The translations under genes were made by a program, and so were the position numbers. 64,000 nucleotides of DNA from NCBI GenBank assembly GCA_963790435.1, contig CAWBOI010000001.1:1674001-1738000 (forward strand), read 5' to 3'. Position 1 is the first letter of the stretch, and each line of letters begins with the position of its first letter. Positions 34,598 to 43,456 of this stretch are shown here, piece after piece. This DNA is from Ilyomonas sp963790435 (lineage in GTDB: Bacteria > Bacteroidota > Bacteroidia > Chitinophagales > Chitinophagaceae). The notes beneath the pieces are model-generated. The model saw only the letters and a list, made by a program, of their open reading frames with translations. It made no database searches and was not told the origin of the DNA.

Positions 34598-36511
34598 CTA
34601 AAATATCTTCTCAATAAATGCAACAATCACGGCCTGGTTCCAGAATATTACAAACAGCACCACGATGCTCAGCACCATGAACAAAATATAGTTTCCTACC
34701 TGTCCGCTTTGTAATAACCGCAATTGTCTTGACGAATATTGAACGAACCGGCCTGTACCGTTTACCAAACCATCAATGCCTGATTTTTCTATTACATTTT
34801 TAAAGAAGCTAGCTAAACCGTTCATAGGTTTTACAACAGCAGCATTGTACGCTTCATCAACATACCATTTGTTTTGAAGCACTTTTCCAAAGCCGGTTTC
34901 CTCTCCAACAGGTTTGTATTTGCCGTATTTTGTCCATGCCCAAATAATTACCACAATTACCAACACCGTTACAATTGCCATCATCATTAATTCATGTGAA
35001 GTATCGCCCAAATGTTCGGGTTGCAAGGCTTTCGATTGGGCAAAAACAGGCGAAAGAAAATGTTCGAGCCAATGTGCATTTTTAGCAAATGCTTCAGGTA
35101 TGCCTATAAAGCCTCCAACCGCAGCCAAAATAGCGAGAACAATTAACGGAATGGTAATGGCAGAAGGACTTTCGTGCAAATGATGTTCTTGCTCGTGTGT
35201 ACCTCTGAAATTTCCTAAAAACGTCATTGCATACAAACGAAACATATAAAAAGCCGTCATTAAAGCACCGGCAACACCAATGTAATAAAGAATGGGATTT
35301 TTCAGTTCGGCTGCCGCTAAAATTTCATCTTTACTAAAAAAACCCGACAGCGGTGGTACGCCTGCAATGGCAAGACATGATACCAAAAAAGTAATGTTTG
35401 TGATGGGCATCCATTTTTTCAAAGCACCCATGTTGCGCATGTCCTGCTCGCCGCCCATGACATGAATTACCGAACCTGCGCCCAAAAACAAGCAGGCTTT
35501 GAAAAAAGCGTGCGTCATAACATGAAATACAGCACCGGTGTAAGCACCAACACCTAAACCCAAAAACATATAACCCAACTGGCTTACGGTTGAGTAAGCC
35601 AATACTTTTTTAATATCGTTTTGTTTTAACGCAATAGAGGCTGCGAGTATAGCTGTTGCTAAGCCGATGATTGCAACTACGTTTTCGGTAAGCGGTGCCA
35701 GCGTGTATAAAATGTTGCTTCGTGCAATCATGTAAATACCCGCCGTTACCATGGTTGCAGCATGTATCAAAGCTGAAACCGGTGTAGGACCTGCCATCGC
35801 ATCGGGAAGCCAGGTATACAAAGGAATTTGCGCGCTCTTACCCGTTGCACCAACAAACAAGAGTAATGTTATACCCGTAATATCGGTAGCAGAAAGCTGG
35901 TTATAATTCGCAAAAACATCAGCGTAATTGAGCGTTCCTAATTTGTTCAACAACCAAAAAAGAGCCAAAAGAAAACCTGCATCACCGATGCGATTCATCA
36001 CAAAAGCTTTGGTCGCCGCAGCATTGTAGTTGTCAACCGAAAACCAGTACCCGATTAGCAAATAAGAACACAAACCCACGCCTTCCCAACCGATGAACAT
36101 GATAAGGTAATTGGCGCCCAGCACCAGCAGGAGCATGGAAAAAACAAAGAGGTTGAGATAAGAAAAATAGCGGGCAAATTGGTCGGGCTTTTCATCGTGC
36201 ATGTAAGAAGTAGAATATACATGAATGAGAAAGCCAACGCCGGTAATAATCAATAAAAACAGAGAGGAGAGCTGGTCAACCTGAAACGCAAAATCAATTT
36301 TGAAAGTGCCAGTGTTGATAAAGGTGAACAGAGGTTGAACTGGTAACGCACCGTTTGTTTTTACACTAAAAAAGAGAATCAGGCTTACGATAAAAGAAGC
36401 CAGAACAGAACCACTTCCGATAATGCCTGTTACAGATTTGGATAACGAATTGCGCAGCAATCCATTGATAAGAAAACCGAGTAATGGAAAAAGTGGTATT
36501 AAGTAAGCCAT
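34598..36511 (-). CDS. nuoL: NADH-quinone oxidoreductase subunit L
   Basis: A 637-residue antiporter-like subunit with the long C-terminal lateral helix expected of NuoL. 'LFVGATGKSAQIPLYTWLPDAMAGPTPVSALIHAATMVTAGIYMIAR' is the signature. It lies 70 bp downstream of a toxin gene, with a palindromic repeat in the gap. Confidence 0.95.
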   Translation of the reverse strand: MAYLIPLFPLLGFLINGLLRNSLSKSVTGIIGSGSVLASFIVSLILFFSVKTNGALPVQPLFTFINTGTFKIDFAFQVDQLSSLFLLIITGVGFLIHVYSTSYMHDEKPDQFARYFSYLNLFVFSMLLLVLGANYLIMFIGWEGVGLCSYLLIGYWFSVDNYNAAATKAFVMNRIGDAGFLLALFWLLNKLGTLNYADVFANYNQLSATDITGITLLLFVGATGKSAQIPLYTWLPDAMAGPTPVSALIHAATMVTAGIYMIARSNILYTLAPLTENVVAIIGLATAILAASIALKQNDIKKVLAYSTVSQLGYMFLGLGVGAYTGAVFHVMTHAFFKACLFLGAGSVIHVMGGEQDMRNMGALKKWMPITNITFLVSCLAIAGVPPLSGFFSKDEILAAAELKNPILYYIGVAGALMTAFYMFRLYAMTFLGNFRGTHEQEHHLHESPSAITIPLIVLAILAAVGGFIGIPEAFAKNAHWLEHFLSPVFAQSKALQPEHLGDTSHELMMMAIVTVLVIVVIIWAWTKYGKYKPVGEETGFGKVLQNKWYVDEAYNAAVVKPMNGLASFFKNVIEKSGIDGLVNGTGRFVQYSSRQLRLLQSGQVGNYILFMVLSIVVLFVIFWNQAVIVAFIEKIF

Positions 36512-36516
36512 ATTGC

Positions 36517-36550
36517 CCTTAATCCGCTCAAAGCGGAGAGTTTTAAACTT
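36517..36550. repeat. Palindromic repeat (ccgcNNNgcgg + gagttttaaac), copy A
   Basis: 'aatccgctcaaagcggagag' then 'ttttaaactt'. The same layout with changed stem bases is at 37441-37475 and, more diverged, at 18601-18620 and 37509-37531 (inverted). Copies A and B flank the toxin-antitoxin pair plus nuoK. Confidence 0.75.
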
Positions 36551-36560
36551 GAGTAATGTT

Positions 36561-36892
36561 TTATAGTAATCCTTCTTCTTTTAAAATTGATGATAGCTCT
36601 TTTGAGTTATATCTTCCTTTTCTGATTTATCATAAATGGAAAGCAAATAAACCCTTTGATTTATAACTTTCACACAAGTAATTACTCTTGCACCACCGCT
36701 TTTACCTTTTCCTTTGCTTTTGATTGCTAACCTTATTTTATAACAATCGTTACCTAAAGAAATGCCTTGAAACGGGTCTTCTTTTAATAATGAAAACAAT
36801 TCTCCGATGTCTGTCTTCAGAGAAGTAAATTTACTTGCCAACCCTTTGATTTCTTTTTCAAAATAGCTGGATGCAAGGAGTTCATAGTTCAT
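36561..36892 (-). CDS. RelE/HigB-type toxin embedded in the nuo operon, C-terminus frameshifted
   Basis: The frame from ATG 36892 encodes 103 residues and stops at 36581. It is RelE-like: 'ASSYFEKEIKGLASKFTSL', 'GNDCYKIRLAIKSKGKGKSGGARVI', 'VINQRVYLLSIYDKSEKEDI'. Adding one A in the A-run near 36606 restores 'TQKELSSILKEEGLL' with a stop at 36561, the expected family end; so the true gene may reach 36561 or the tail was lost by a one-base deletion. Start overlaps the upstream antitoxin by 11 bp. Catalytic competence is uncertain. Confidence 0.78.
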
Positions 36893-37094
36893 CTAAAAGC
36901 TCCTGTGCCGTTTTTAGTTTTATTTTACCTTCTTCCGCCAGCTTTATTTCTTTAACTGCTTCTCTAATGTCTTCCCGCAAGAAAGACAAATTCTTTTTTT
37001 TCATTTCTTCTGCTTTTTTCACAAAAGAAAAATTACGCAGAAGCTCCATCAAAAAATCAGCCTTTGAATCGTTTACTTCCACCACGATTTTCAT
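36882..37094 (-). CDS. Antitoxin partner of the nuo-embedded toxin
   Basis: A 70-residue protein: 'MKIVVEVNDSKADFLMELLRNFSFVKKAEE' followed by a charged helical tail ('REAVKEIKLAEEGKIKLKTA', 'QELLDEL'). This is the common Bacteroidota antitoxin that precedes RelE-type toxins; the C-terminal tail is the part expected to wrap the toxin. It begins 3 bp after the nuoK stop on the same strand, so it is read from the complex I mRNA. Confidence 0.8.
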   Translation of the reverse strand: MKIVVEVNDSKADFLMELLRNFSFVKKAEEMKKKNLSFLREDIREAVKEIKLAEEGKIKLKTAQELLDEL

Positions 37095-37097
37095 ACA

Positions 37098-37433
37098 TTA
37101 ATTCTTTAGCCGGTTTAAAAAATTCACATCTACCGAATGTGTGTTGCGATACATCATTACAATAATTGCTAAACCTACACTTACTTCTGCAGCCGCCACT
37201 ACCATAATGAAGAACACAAATATCTGCCCGTCAATGCCAGATTGTACTACATCAGTTGCTCCTTTTGCAACAGCATGTGGCACTTTTGAAAACGCAACCA
37301 ATAATAAGTTTACTGCGTTCAGCATCAGTTCAACACACATAAAAATAATGATGGCATTGCGGCGTGTAAGCACACCGATGATACCGATGCAAAATAAAGC
37401 CGATGATAATGCGATGTAATATTGTATTGGCAT
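37098..37433 (-). CDS. nuoK: NADH-quinone oxidoreductase subunit K
   Basis: A 111-residue three-helix subunit with the conserved membrane glutamates in 'FMCVELMLNAVNLLLV' and in 'VAAAEVSVGLAIIVMMYR'. Length matches the family. Separated from nuoJ by about 100 bp of palindromic repeats and followed closely by the antitoxin gene. Confidence 0.96.
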   Translation of the reverse strand: MPIQYYIALSSALFCIGIIGVLTRRNAIIIFMCVELMLNAVNLLLVAFSKVPHAVAKGATDVVQSGIDGQIFVFFIMVVAAAEVSVGLAIIVMMYRNTHSVDVNFLNRLKN

Positions 37434-37440
37434 CTGAAGC

Positions 37441-37531
37441 CCTAATCCGCCTCAGGCGGAGAGTTTTTAAACGTTTATAAATGTTTCAAATGTCTAAGCC
37501 TGCTCCCGAATCCCTTTAGGGGTTTGGGGGC
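37441..37531. repeat. Palindromic repeats between nuoK and nuoJ
   Basis: 'aatccgcctcaggcggagag' with 'tttttaaac' (37445-37474) and, inverted, 'gaatccctttaggggtttgg' at 37509-37528. Same family as 36517 and 18601. They end 7 bp before the nuoJ stop. Confidence 0.75.
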
Positions 37532-37537
37532 TTTCTT

Positions 37538-38041
37538 CTAATTCTTTTTTCCGATAACAACGGCACCCACCATGGCACTTAAAAACAAAACACTGCTGAT
37601 TTCAAATGGCACTGCATAATCGGTAAACAGCACTTTACCTAAATTATTAATCAACCCAATATCGCCGGTGTTAAGCTGAGCCGTTTTCCCTGTCAGGTCG
37701 GTAGATGTGCGTATCACAGAAATTAATACCGATAAAAGCAAACCTCCACTGATAACACCTGCAAATTTCATCCACACACTGCGCTTTGGTTCGATGGCAG
37801 CATCTAAGTTCATCAGCATAATAACGAATAAAAACAAAACCATTACCGCACCGGCATATACAATGATGTTTACAATGGCTAAGAATTGTGCATTCAATAA
37901 TATGTAATGACCTGAAATAGCAAAGAACGTAACAATCAGCCACAATACGCTGTGCACCGGATTTTTACTAACCAGCACCATAATGGCGCTTAACAACGCC
38001 GCACCGCTTAATAACCAAAAAACAATTTCAGTAATGCTCAT
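37538..38041 (-). CDS. nuoJ: NADH-quinone oxidoreductase subunit J
   Basis: A 167-residue membrane subunit with five helices. 'LNAQFLAIVNIIVYAGAVMVLFLFVIMLMNL' includes the pi-bulge helix 3 typical of NuoJ. In operon with nuoI, 30 bp upstream. Confidence 0.95.
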   Translation of the reverse strand: MSITEIVFWLLSGAALLSAIMVLVSKNPVHSVLWLIVTFFAISGHYILLNAQFLAIVNIIVYAGAVMVLFLFVIMLMNLDAAIEPKRSVWMKFAGVISGGLLLSVLISVIRTSTDLTGKTAQLNTGDIGLINNLGKVLFTDYAVPFEISSVLFLSAMVGAVVIGKKN

Positions 38042-38071
38042 GAATTGAGTTGGTAGTTGGTAAAAATATTA

Positions 38072-38638
38072 TCATTTTATCGCCGTATAATTTGCTGTTG
38101 TTGGCGCATCTGCGCCTTTGGCTTTTGCATACGCTTCCGGTTCGGTTACCGGATTGGGTATGAGCAAATCTTCTTTTGTATAAATAAATTTTTTACGCGC
38201 AAAATCACTCGGCGTAAAAGTTTCACTCAAATAAATCGCATCTTTCGGACAGGCCTCTTCGCACAAGCCGCAGAAAATGCAACGCAGCATATTGATTTCG
38301 TAACGGGCTGCATACTTTTCTTCACGGTATAAATTCTCCTCTCCTATTTCGCGTTCTGCCGCTTCCATTGTTATGGCTTCTGCCGGACAAGCTACTGCGC
38401 ACAACCCGCACGCAGTGCAGCGTTCACGTCCCTGCTCATCGCGGTTTAACACCTGCAAACCGCGCCACACAGGGCTAAACGGGCGTTTTACTTCGGGATA
38501 GGAAATGGTAACTTTTTTCTTAAAAAAATGCTTTAAAGTAATCAGCATTCCTTTTGCAATGTTCCACAAATAAATGCGCTCCAAAAACGTCATCGGTTTG
38601 CGGTCAACTGCTTTGCTTCTATTTGTTAATGATTGCAT
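38072..38638 (-). CDS. nuoI: NADH-quinone oxidoreductase subunit I
   Basis: A 188-residue ferredoxin-like subunit. Two [4Fe-4S] motifs: Cys74-77-80-84 in 'CTACGLCAVACP' and Cys120-123-126-130 in 'CIFCGLCEEACP', clusters N6a and N6b. It links the peripheral arm to the quinone site. 232 bp of repeat DNA separate it from nuoH. Confidence 0.96.
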   Translation of the reverse strand: MQSLTNRSKAVDRKPMTFLERIYLWNIAKGMLITLKHFFKKKVTISYPEVKRPFSPVWRGLQVLNRDEQGRERCTACGLCAVACPAEAITMEAAEREIGEENLYREEKYAARYEINMLRCIFCGLCEEACPKDAIYLSETFTPSDFARKKFIYTKEDLLIPNPVTEPEAYAKAKGADAPTTANYTAIK

Positions 38639-38730
38639 GGTTTTCTTTCAGCTATCAGCCTTCAATTTTTCGTTACAAAAGTATTTGTCTGATGGTAAGC
38701 GTCCAAGTTTATCTTCTTGCTTTGTTGTTG

Positions 38731-38870
38731 TCTGAACCAGGATTTTGTGTGATTAAACGGATTCGGCAGATTTGTTTTTGCATTAATTTTTTACCCTTTG
38801 ATTTAGCTTTCCTAACATTTACTTGAAATATCTGCCTAATCAGAAAAATCCTTCAAAATCTTGGTTCGGA
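38731..38870. repeat. MITE-like inverted-repeat element C inside the nuo operon
   Basis: Arms 38731-38773 ('tctgaaccaggattttgtgt'...) and 38826-38870 are imperfect inverted copies of about 43 bp. The right arm ends at the base before the nuoH stop codon. The spacer carries TTTGTTTTTGCA (38771-38782), a motif copy. It has the same design as elements A and B. Confidence 0.78.
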
Positions 38871-39932
38871 TTACTTATGCAAAGCCAACATTACCGCCGC
38901 TGTTACCAGCATATTTGCCAACGCAAGCGGCAACAATTTCTTCCATCCTAAATTCATCAATTGATCATACCGAAAACGCGGAAGCGTCCATCGAACCCAC
39001 ATAAATAAAAAGATAAAGAATCCGATTTTCAGCATCAAAGCCAACAAGCCTAAACCTGCAGCCAGATTGGGACTGAGTTTGCTTTCATCTAAAAAAGGAA
39101 TATCGTAACCGCCGAAAAAAAGAGTTGCCATAACGGCGCTGCTGATGAACATATTTACGTATTCCGCAAACAGATAAAAGCCCAGTTTCATGCTTGAATA
39201 TTCCTGGTGATAACCCATGTTCAATTCGCTTTCTGCTTCGGGCAAATCGAACGGCGTGCGATTGCATTCGGCAAACGCACACACTAAGAAAATGAGGAAA
39301 CCAAGCGGTTGATACACGAAGTTCCAAACGCCGCTTTTCATTTGTTCTTCCACAATTGTTTTCATGCTTAGAGAACCCGTTAGAAAAAGAAGCGCAATTA
39401 ATGAAATGCCCATTGCCAACTCGTAACTAATGGCCTGCGAAGCACCGCGCAAAGCCGCCAGCAGAGAAAACTTGTTGTTGCTTGCCCAGCCGCCTATCAT
39501 GATGCCATACACACCCAAGCTAACTACACCAAACACGTATAAGATTCCAATGTTTACATCAGCAATTTGCAATGGAATCTGTGTGTTTCCAAGCTCGATA
39601 AAGTTACCCCATGGAATAACGGCGCATGTCATTAAAGCTGCCAGCATTGCCAATCCGGGGCCTAACACAAACAAAACTTTGTTAGATGTGTTGGGGATAA
39701 TTTCTTCTTTAAAAAACAATTTGCCTCCATCGGCTAAGGGTTGTAAAATACCGAATGGACCGGCGCGGTTAGGACCTTTCCGATCTTGAAACCAGGCAGC
39801 AATTTTACGTTCGGCATACGTTTCATACATGGCAATAACCAACGATACTGAAACGATGATAACGATGAGAACTAATTTTTGAATTACAAATGACCAGTCA
39901 AATGCGAGTAATATTGTAGAAAGATTATTCAT
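38871..39932 (-). CDS. nuoH: NADH-quinone oxidoreductase subunit H
   Basis: A 353-residue eight-helix subunit that lines the quinone channel. 'ERKIAAWFQDRKGPNRAGPFGILQPLADGGKLFFKE' is the signature; 'NRTPFDLPEAESELNMGYHQEYSSMKLGFYLFAEY' follows in helix 5-6. Complete. Confidence 0.96.
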   Translation of the reverse strand: MNNLSTILLAFDWSFVIQKLVLIVIIVSVSLVIAMYETYAERKIAAWFQDRKGPNRAGPFGILQPLADGGKLFFKEEIIPNTSNKVLFVLGPGLAMLAALMTCAVIPWGNFIELGNTQIPLQIADVNIGILYVFGVVSLGVYGIMIGGWASNNKFSLLAALRGASQAISYELAMGISLIALLFLTGSLSMKTIVEEQMKSGVWNFVYQPLGFLIFLVCAFAECNRTPFDLPEAESELNMGYHQEYSSMKLGFYLFAEYVNMFISSAVMATLFFGGYDIPFLDESKLSPNLAAGLGLLALMLKIGFFIFLFMWVRWTLPRFRYDQLMNLGWKKLLPLALANMLVTAAVMLALHK

Positions 39933-39957
39933 GTGGTATGTAATGAATGGCTATCAT

Positions 39958-41043
39958 TTAATTTATAAAATCATCTGAATGCGCCGGACCTTCCAGCAAG
40001 CTCAAATCGTTTTGCGGCTCGTTCACTTTGCTTACATCGTGAATGTCAAGCATCAGGCGCGGCTCTCTTTCCATTAATTCGGGCAAAAATTCAGGTGGCT
40101 CAACAGCGTTTACATAATGACCTGCTGAAATAACCGAATGGCGATCAATTTGGCGGGGACCTTCAATAATCCAATCGCTTGTTTTCTTTCGTTCAAAACG
40201 GCATTCATTACAAATCCAATCTTCCACTTCGCCCCATTCATCTTTTCTTGCCGTTACACGAAACACTTCATCACCCCGGTTCCAAAGTGTAACCTTACCT
40301 GAACATTTCGGGCAATCGCGGTGTGCATCCATCGGTTTTAAAAACCAAACACGGTTTTTAAAACGAAACGTTCTATCGGTTAAGGCTCCCACCGGGCAAA
40401 CGTCAATTACGTTGCCAATGAAATCATTGTCTAAGCTTTTTTCGATATAAGTGGCTATTTCCGAATGATCACCTCTGTCTAACACACCATGAATTCTGCT
40501 GTTGGTTAGTTGATCTGCCGTAAACACACAACGATAACAAAGAATGCAACGCGTCATGTGAAGCTGAATGTAAGGACCTAAACTGTGTTTTGGAAACGTG
40601 CGCCGCTGAAACTCGTAGCGCGTGCCTGCTTTGCCATGCTCATAGCTTAAATCCTGCAAATGACATTCACCAGCCTGGTCGCAGATAGGGCAATCGAGGG
40701 GATGATTGAGTAATAAAAATTCAACTACGCCGGCTCGTGCATCTATTACTTTTTCGCTGGTCAAATTTTTCACTTCCATACCATCCATTACGGTGGTGCG
40801 ACAAGAGGCAACAAGTTTGGGCATTGGCCGCGGGTCTTTTTCAGAGCCTTTGCTCACTTCAACCAAACAGGTGCGGCACTTGCCACCGCTGCCTTTTAAT
40901 TTGCTATAAAAACACATGGCTGGCGGTGCTACATCGCCACCAATTTTGCGGGCAGCTTCCAATATAGAAGTGCCAGCCGGTACTTCTACAGTTATATTAT
41001 CTATCGTTACCTTAAATAAAGGAGTTTGTGTTGCTTCTGCCAT
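39958..41043 (-). CDS. nuoG: NADH-quinone oxidoreductase subunit G, short form
   Basis: A 361-residue NuoG that keeps the iron-sulfur N-terminal part: [2Fe-2S] Cys44, 56, 59, 81; N5-type His114/Cys118/121/127; and the [4Fe-4S] 'CILCYRC' (Cys166/169/172) with 'DVCPVGALTD'. A C-rich 'CPKCSGKVTLWNRG' and 'WICNECRFERKK' segment follows. The large molybdopterin-like domain of other NuoG proteins is missing, as in many Bacteroidota. A motif copy GGGCAAAAACAAA lies 37 bp upstream. Confidence 0.92.
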   Translation of the reverse strand: MAEATQTPLFKVTIDNITVEVPAGTSILEAARKIGGDVAPPAMCFYSKLKGSGGKCRTCLVEVSKGSEKDPRPMPKLVASCRTTVMDGMEVKNLTSEKVIDARAGVVEFLLLNHPLDCPICDQAGECHLQDLSYEHGKAGTRYEFQRRTFPKHSLGPYIQLHMTRCILCYRCVFTADQLTNSRIHGVLDRGDHSEIATYIEKSLDNDFIGNVIDVCPVGALTDRTFRFKNRVWFLKPMDAHRDCPKCSGKVTLWNRGDEVFRVTARKDEWGEVEDWICNECRFERKKTSDWIIEGPRQIDRHSVISAGHYVNAVEPPEFLPELMEREPRLMLDIHDVSKVNEPQNDLSLLEGPAHSDDFIN

Positions 41044-41182
41044 TGTAACAATTTATCCGAAGTAATCTATATATCTTGTTTGTTTTTGCCCATTTTTTCG
41101 GGTATCGGATTGATAACACTCTCTTCTTACTAACAACGTAAAGTGTGTTTGATTGCTGTTCATCATCGTTTTCCTTTTCAAA

Positions 41183-41226
41183 ATCCTATCCTGCAAATCC
41201 CATTTATCTCATCAATCCAGTTCAGG
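41183..41226. repeat. Single arm of the 'ctgaactgg' repeat family
   Basis: On the minus strand this reads 'gcctgaactggattgatgag' then 'ataaatgggatttgcaggat', a diverged copy of the arm of element B. It sits directly after the nuoF stop, like the other elements. No second arm found. Confidence 0.65.
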
Positions 41227-42576
41227 CTATGCCATTACTTCGCGCTCATCGGCATAATGCGCCAATCCATAATTGCGCGTTAAGCATTCTTCGGGATTCA
41301 ATACATGCCATTCAAATTCATCCCTGAAATGACGGATGGCTGCTGCAACGGGCCAGGCTGCCGCATCTCCCAACGGACAAATGGTGTTGCCTTCAATTTT
41401 GCGTTGTATGTCCCACAACAAATCAATATCACTCAATTTGCCTTTGCCGTATTCAATGTTTTTTAAAATCTTCTCCATCCAGCCGGTTCCTTCGCGACAA
41501 GGCGAACACTGACCACAGCTTTCATGACGATAAAAACGAGCCAATGTAAATGTATGACGAACCACACACTGGTCTTCATCAAACACAATAAAACCGCCGC
41601 TTCCCATCATGCTGCCAGTTGCAAAACCGCCGTCACTCAGGCTTTCATAGTTCATCATGCGGGTTTCCCCTTTGGCAGTTTTGAGTAGTAAATTGGCTGG
41701 TAAAATCGGAACTGAAGAACCGCCGGGAATGCATGCTTTCAGTCGTTTTCCATTGGGAATGCCACCGCAATATTCATCGCTGTAAATAAACTCTTCTACG
41801 GAGATAGTCATGTCAATTTCATACACGCCAGGCTTGTTGATGTTACCACAGGCAGAAATTAATTTTGTGCCGGTTGATTTTCCAACGCCAATCTTTGCAT
41901 ACTCTTCCCCACCCAGTTTGATAATGGGAACTACCGCTGCCAAAGTTTCTACATTGTTTACCACGGTTGGGCGGTCCCACGCACCTTTGATGGCGGGAAA
42001 TGGCGGCTTGATGCGGGGATTGCCCCTTTTGCCTTCCAGGCTTTCAATCAATGCAGTTTCTTCACCGCAGATGTAAGCACCTGCACCGCGATGTACATAA
42101 ATTTCGCAATCGAAACCAGTACCTAAAATGTTTTTACCGAGAAAGCCGGCCTGTTTTGCCTCAATTATGGCTTGTTCCAAAATATCAGGAATCCAGGCGT
42201 ATTCACCCCGGATATAAATATAAGTGGCATTGCTGCCCAGCGCATACGAACTGATGATGAGACCTTCAATTAGCAGATGAGGTAAAAACTCCATCAGGTA
42301 ACGGTCTTTGAACGTACCCGGTTCGCTTTCATCAGCATTGCAAACCAAATGGCGGGGAACGCCTTCGGGCTTCGCAATGAAGCTCCACTTTAAACCTGTG
42401 GGAAAGCCCGCGCCGCCACGACCCCGCAAGCCGCTCTTTTTCACTTCATCTACAATGGCTTCTGGCGACATTTTCATCGCTTTTTCAACAGCCGCATAGC
42501 CGCCGTTTTTGCGCCATGCATCGTAGTAGCGGATGCCTTCTATTTGGGCTTTGTCTATTAATAATTTTGTTGCCAT
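41227..42576 (-). CDS. nuoF: NADH-quinone oxidoreductase subunit F
   Basis: A 449-residue flavoprotein that takes electrons from NADH. 'LRGRGGAGFPTGLKW' and 'NADESEPGTFKDR' form the FMN/NADH sites; the N3 [4Fe-4S] ligands are in 'ESCGQCSPCREGTGW' and 'TICPLGDAAAWP'. Its ATG overlaps the stop of the preceding small frame (TAATG). Confidence 0.96.
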   Translation of the reverse strand: MATKLLIDKAQIEGIRYYDAWRKNGGYAAVEKAMKMSPEAIVDEVKKSGLRGRGGAGFPTGLKWSFIAKPEGVPRHLVCNADESEPGTFKDRYLMEFLPHLLIEGLIISSYALGSNATYIYIRGEYAWIPDILEQAIIEAKQAGFLGKNILGTGFDCEIYVHRGAGAYICGEETALIESLEGKRGNPRIKPPFPAIKGAWDRPTVVNNVETLAAVVPIIKLGGEEYAKIGVGKSTGTKLISACGNINKPGVYEIDMTISVEEFIYSDEYCGGIPNGKRLKACIPGGSSVPILPANLLLKTAKGETRMMNYESLSDGGFATGSMMGSGGFIVFDEDQCVVRHTFTLARFYRHESCGQCSPCREGTGWMEKILKNIEYGKGKLSDIDLLWDIQRKIEGNTICPLGDAAAWPVAAAIRHFRDEFEWHVLNPEECLTRNYGLAHYADEREVMA

Positions 42577-42953
42577 TAGCTTTCTAAATTTAAAACTTCA
42601 TTCAAAGCCTCTTCAATTTGTTTGCACAACTCAGAATAGGTACTCTTAGTTACTGCTCTTTCAATATATTCGTCATGAAAAGTAGTACTTTGATTTATGA
42701 AGGTAATTTTGATTGTTTTCTGCTCATCATTATATTGAATTCTTTTTACTGCTTTTGCGTTTTTTAATTAAAAAACGTTATTCCAAAACTTTGGTAGTGC
42801 ATCAATTTCCACAGTTGAGTTCAATTCTGAAAAGTCAAAATGAAGTTCTCTACAATTAACTGTATTTACAACATTTGAATTTTCTTGAATTTTTTTTACT
42901 TCGAATTCATCATCTAATTTGACTTCAAAAAAAAATTTACCGCCGGTAATCAT
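42576..42953 (-). pseudogene. Small unknown gene split by an in-frame stop, between nuoE and nuoF
   Basis: ATG 42953 lies 5 bp after the nuoE stop and the frame reads 'MITGGKFFFEVKLDDEFEVK' to 'LPKFWNNVF' then TAA at 42768. In the same frame it goes on 'LKNAKAVKRIQYNDEQKTIK' to 'EALNEVLNLES', ending in TAA that overlaps the nuoF ATG. One stop therefore splits a gene of about 125 codons. The stop is inside a perfect 20-base palindrome (42758-42777, 'cgttttttaattaaaaaacg'). Family not recognised. Confidence 0.65.
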
Positions 42954-42958
42954 ATGTT

Positions 42959-43456
42959 TTAATTGTTCGTCTCTGCATTTTTCACGCACTCTTCTATAAT
43001 CGCATCTACTTTGTCTTTTGTCAGATGTTCACGAAAATGTTTGCCCAGTTGCATCATCGGTGCATAGCCGCAAGCTCCGAGACATTCCACTGTTTTTAAG
43101 GTGAACAAACCATCCTGCGTTGTTTCACCGTTTTTAATGCCAAGCTTTTGTTGAATGTATTCAATGATGTTATCGCTGCCCCGCAACATGCAAGGTCCGG
43201 TTTGACACACTTCAAACATGTACTTGCCAACAGGCTTCAAATTGTACATGCTATAAAACGTAGCCACTTCATACACTTCAATGGGTGTAATTTGTAAGAG
43301 TGAAGCCACATAATCCATTGCATCTACACTCAACCATCCATTATTTTCTTCCTGCGCCAAATGTAGCAACGGAAGCAACGCGCTTTTCTGTTTGCCTTCG
43401 GGATAACGGGCAATGATTTCCTGAACTTTGCTGAGTTTCTCTTGTGAGAATGTCAT
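42959..43456 (-). CDS. nuoE: NADH-quinone oxidoreductase subunit E
   Basis: A 165-residue thioredoxin-like [2Fe-2S] subunit (cluster N1a) with ligands Cys84, Cys89, Cys125, Cys129 in 'CQTGPCMLRG' and 'CLGACGYAPM'. Its start overlaps the stop of the upstream nucleotidyltransferase gene by 4 bp, and 'gaaacaaaaacaa' ends directly at the ATG. Confidence 0.95.
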   Translation of the reverse strand: MTFSQEKLSKVQEIIARYPEGKQKSALLPLLHLAQEENNGWLSVDAMDYVASLLQITPIEVYEVATFYSMYNLKPVGKYMFEVCQTGPCMLRGSDNIIEYIQQKLGIKNGETTQDGLFTLKTVECLGACGYAPMMQLGKHFREHLTKDKVDAIIEECVKNAETNN

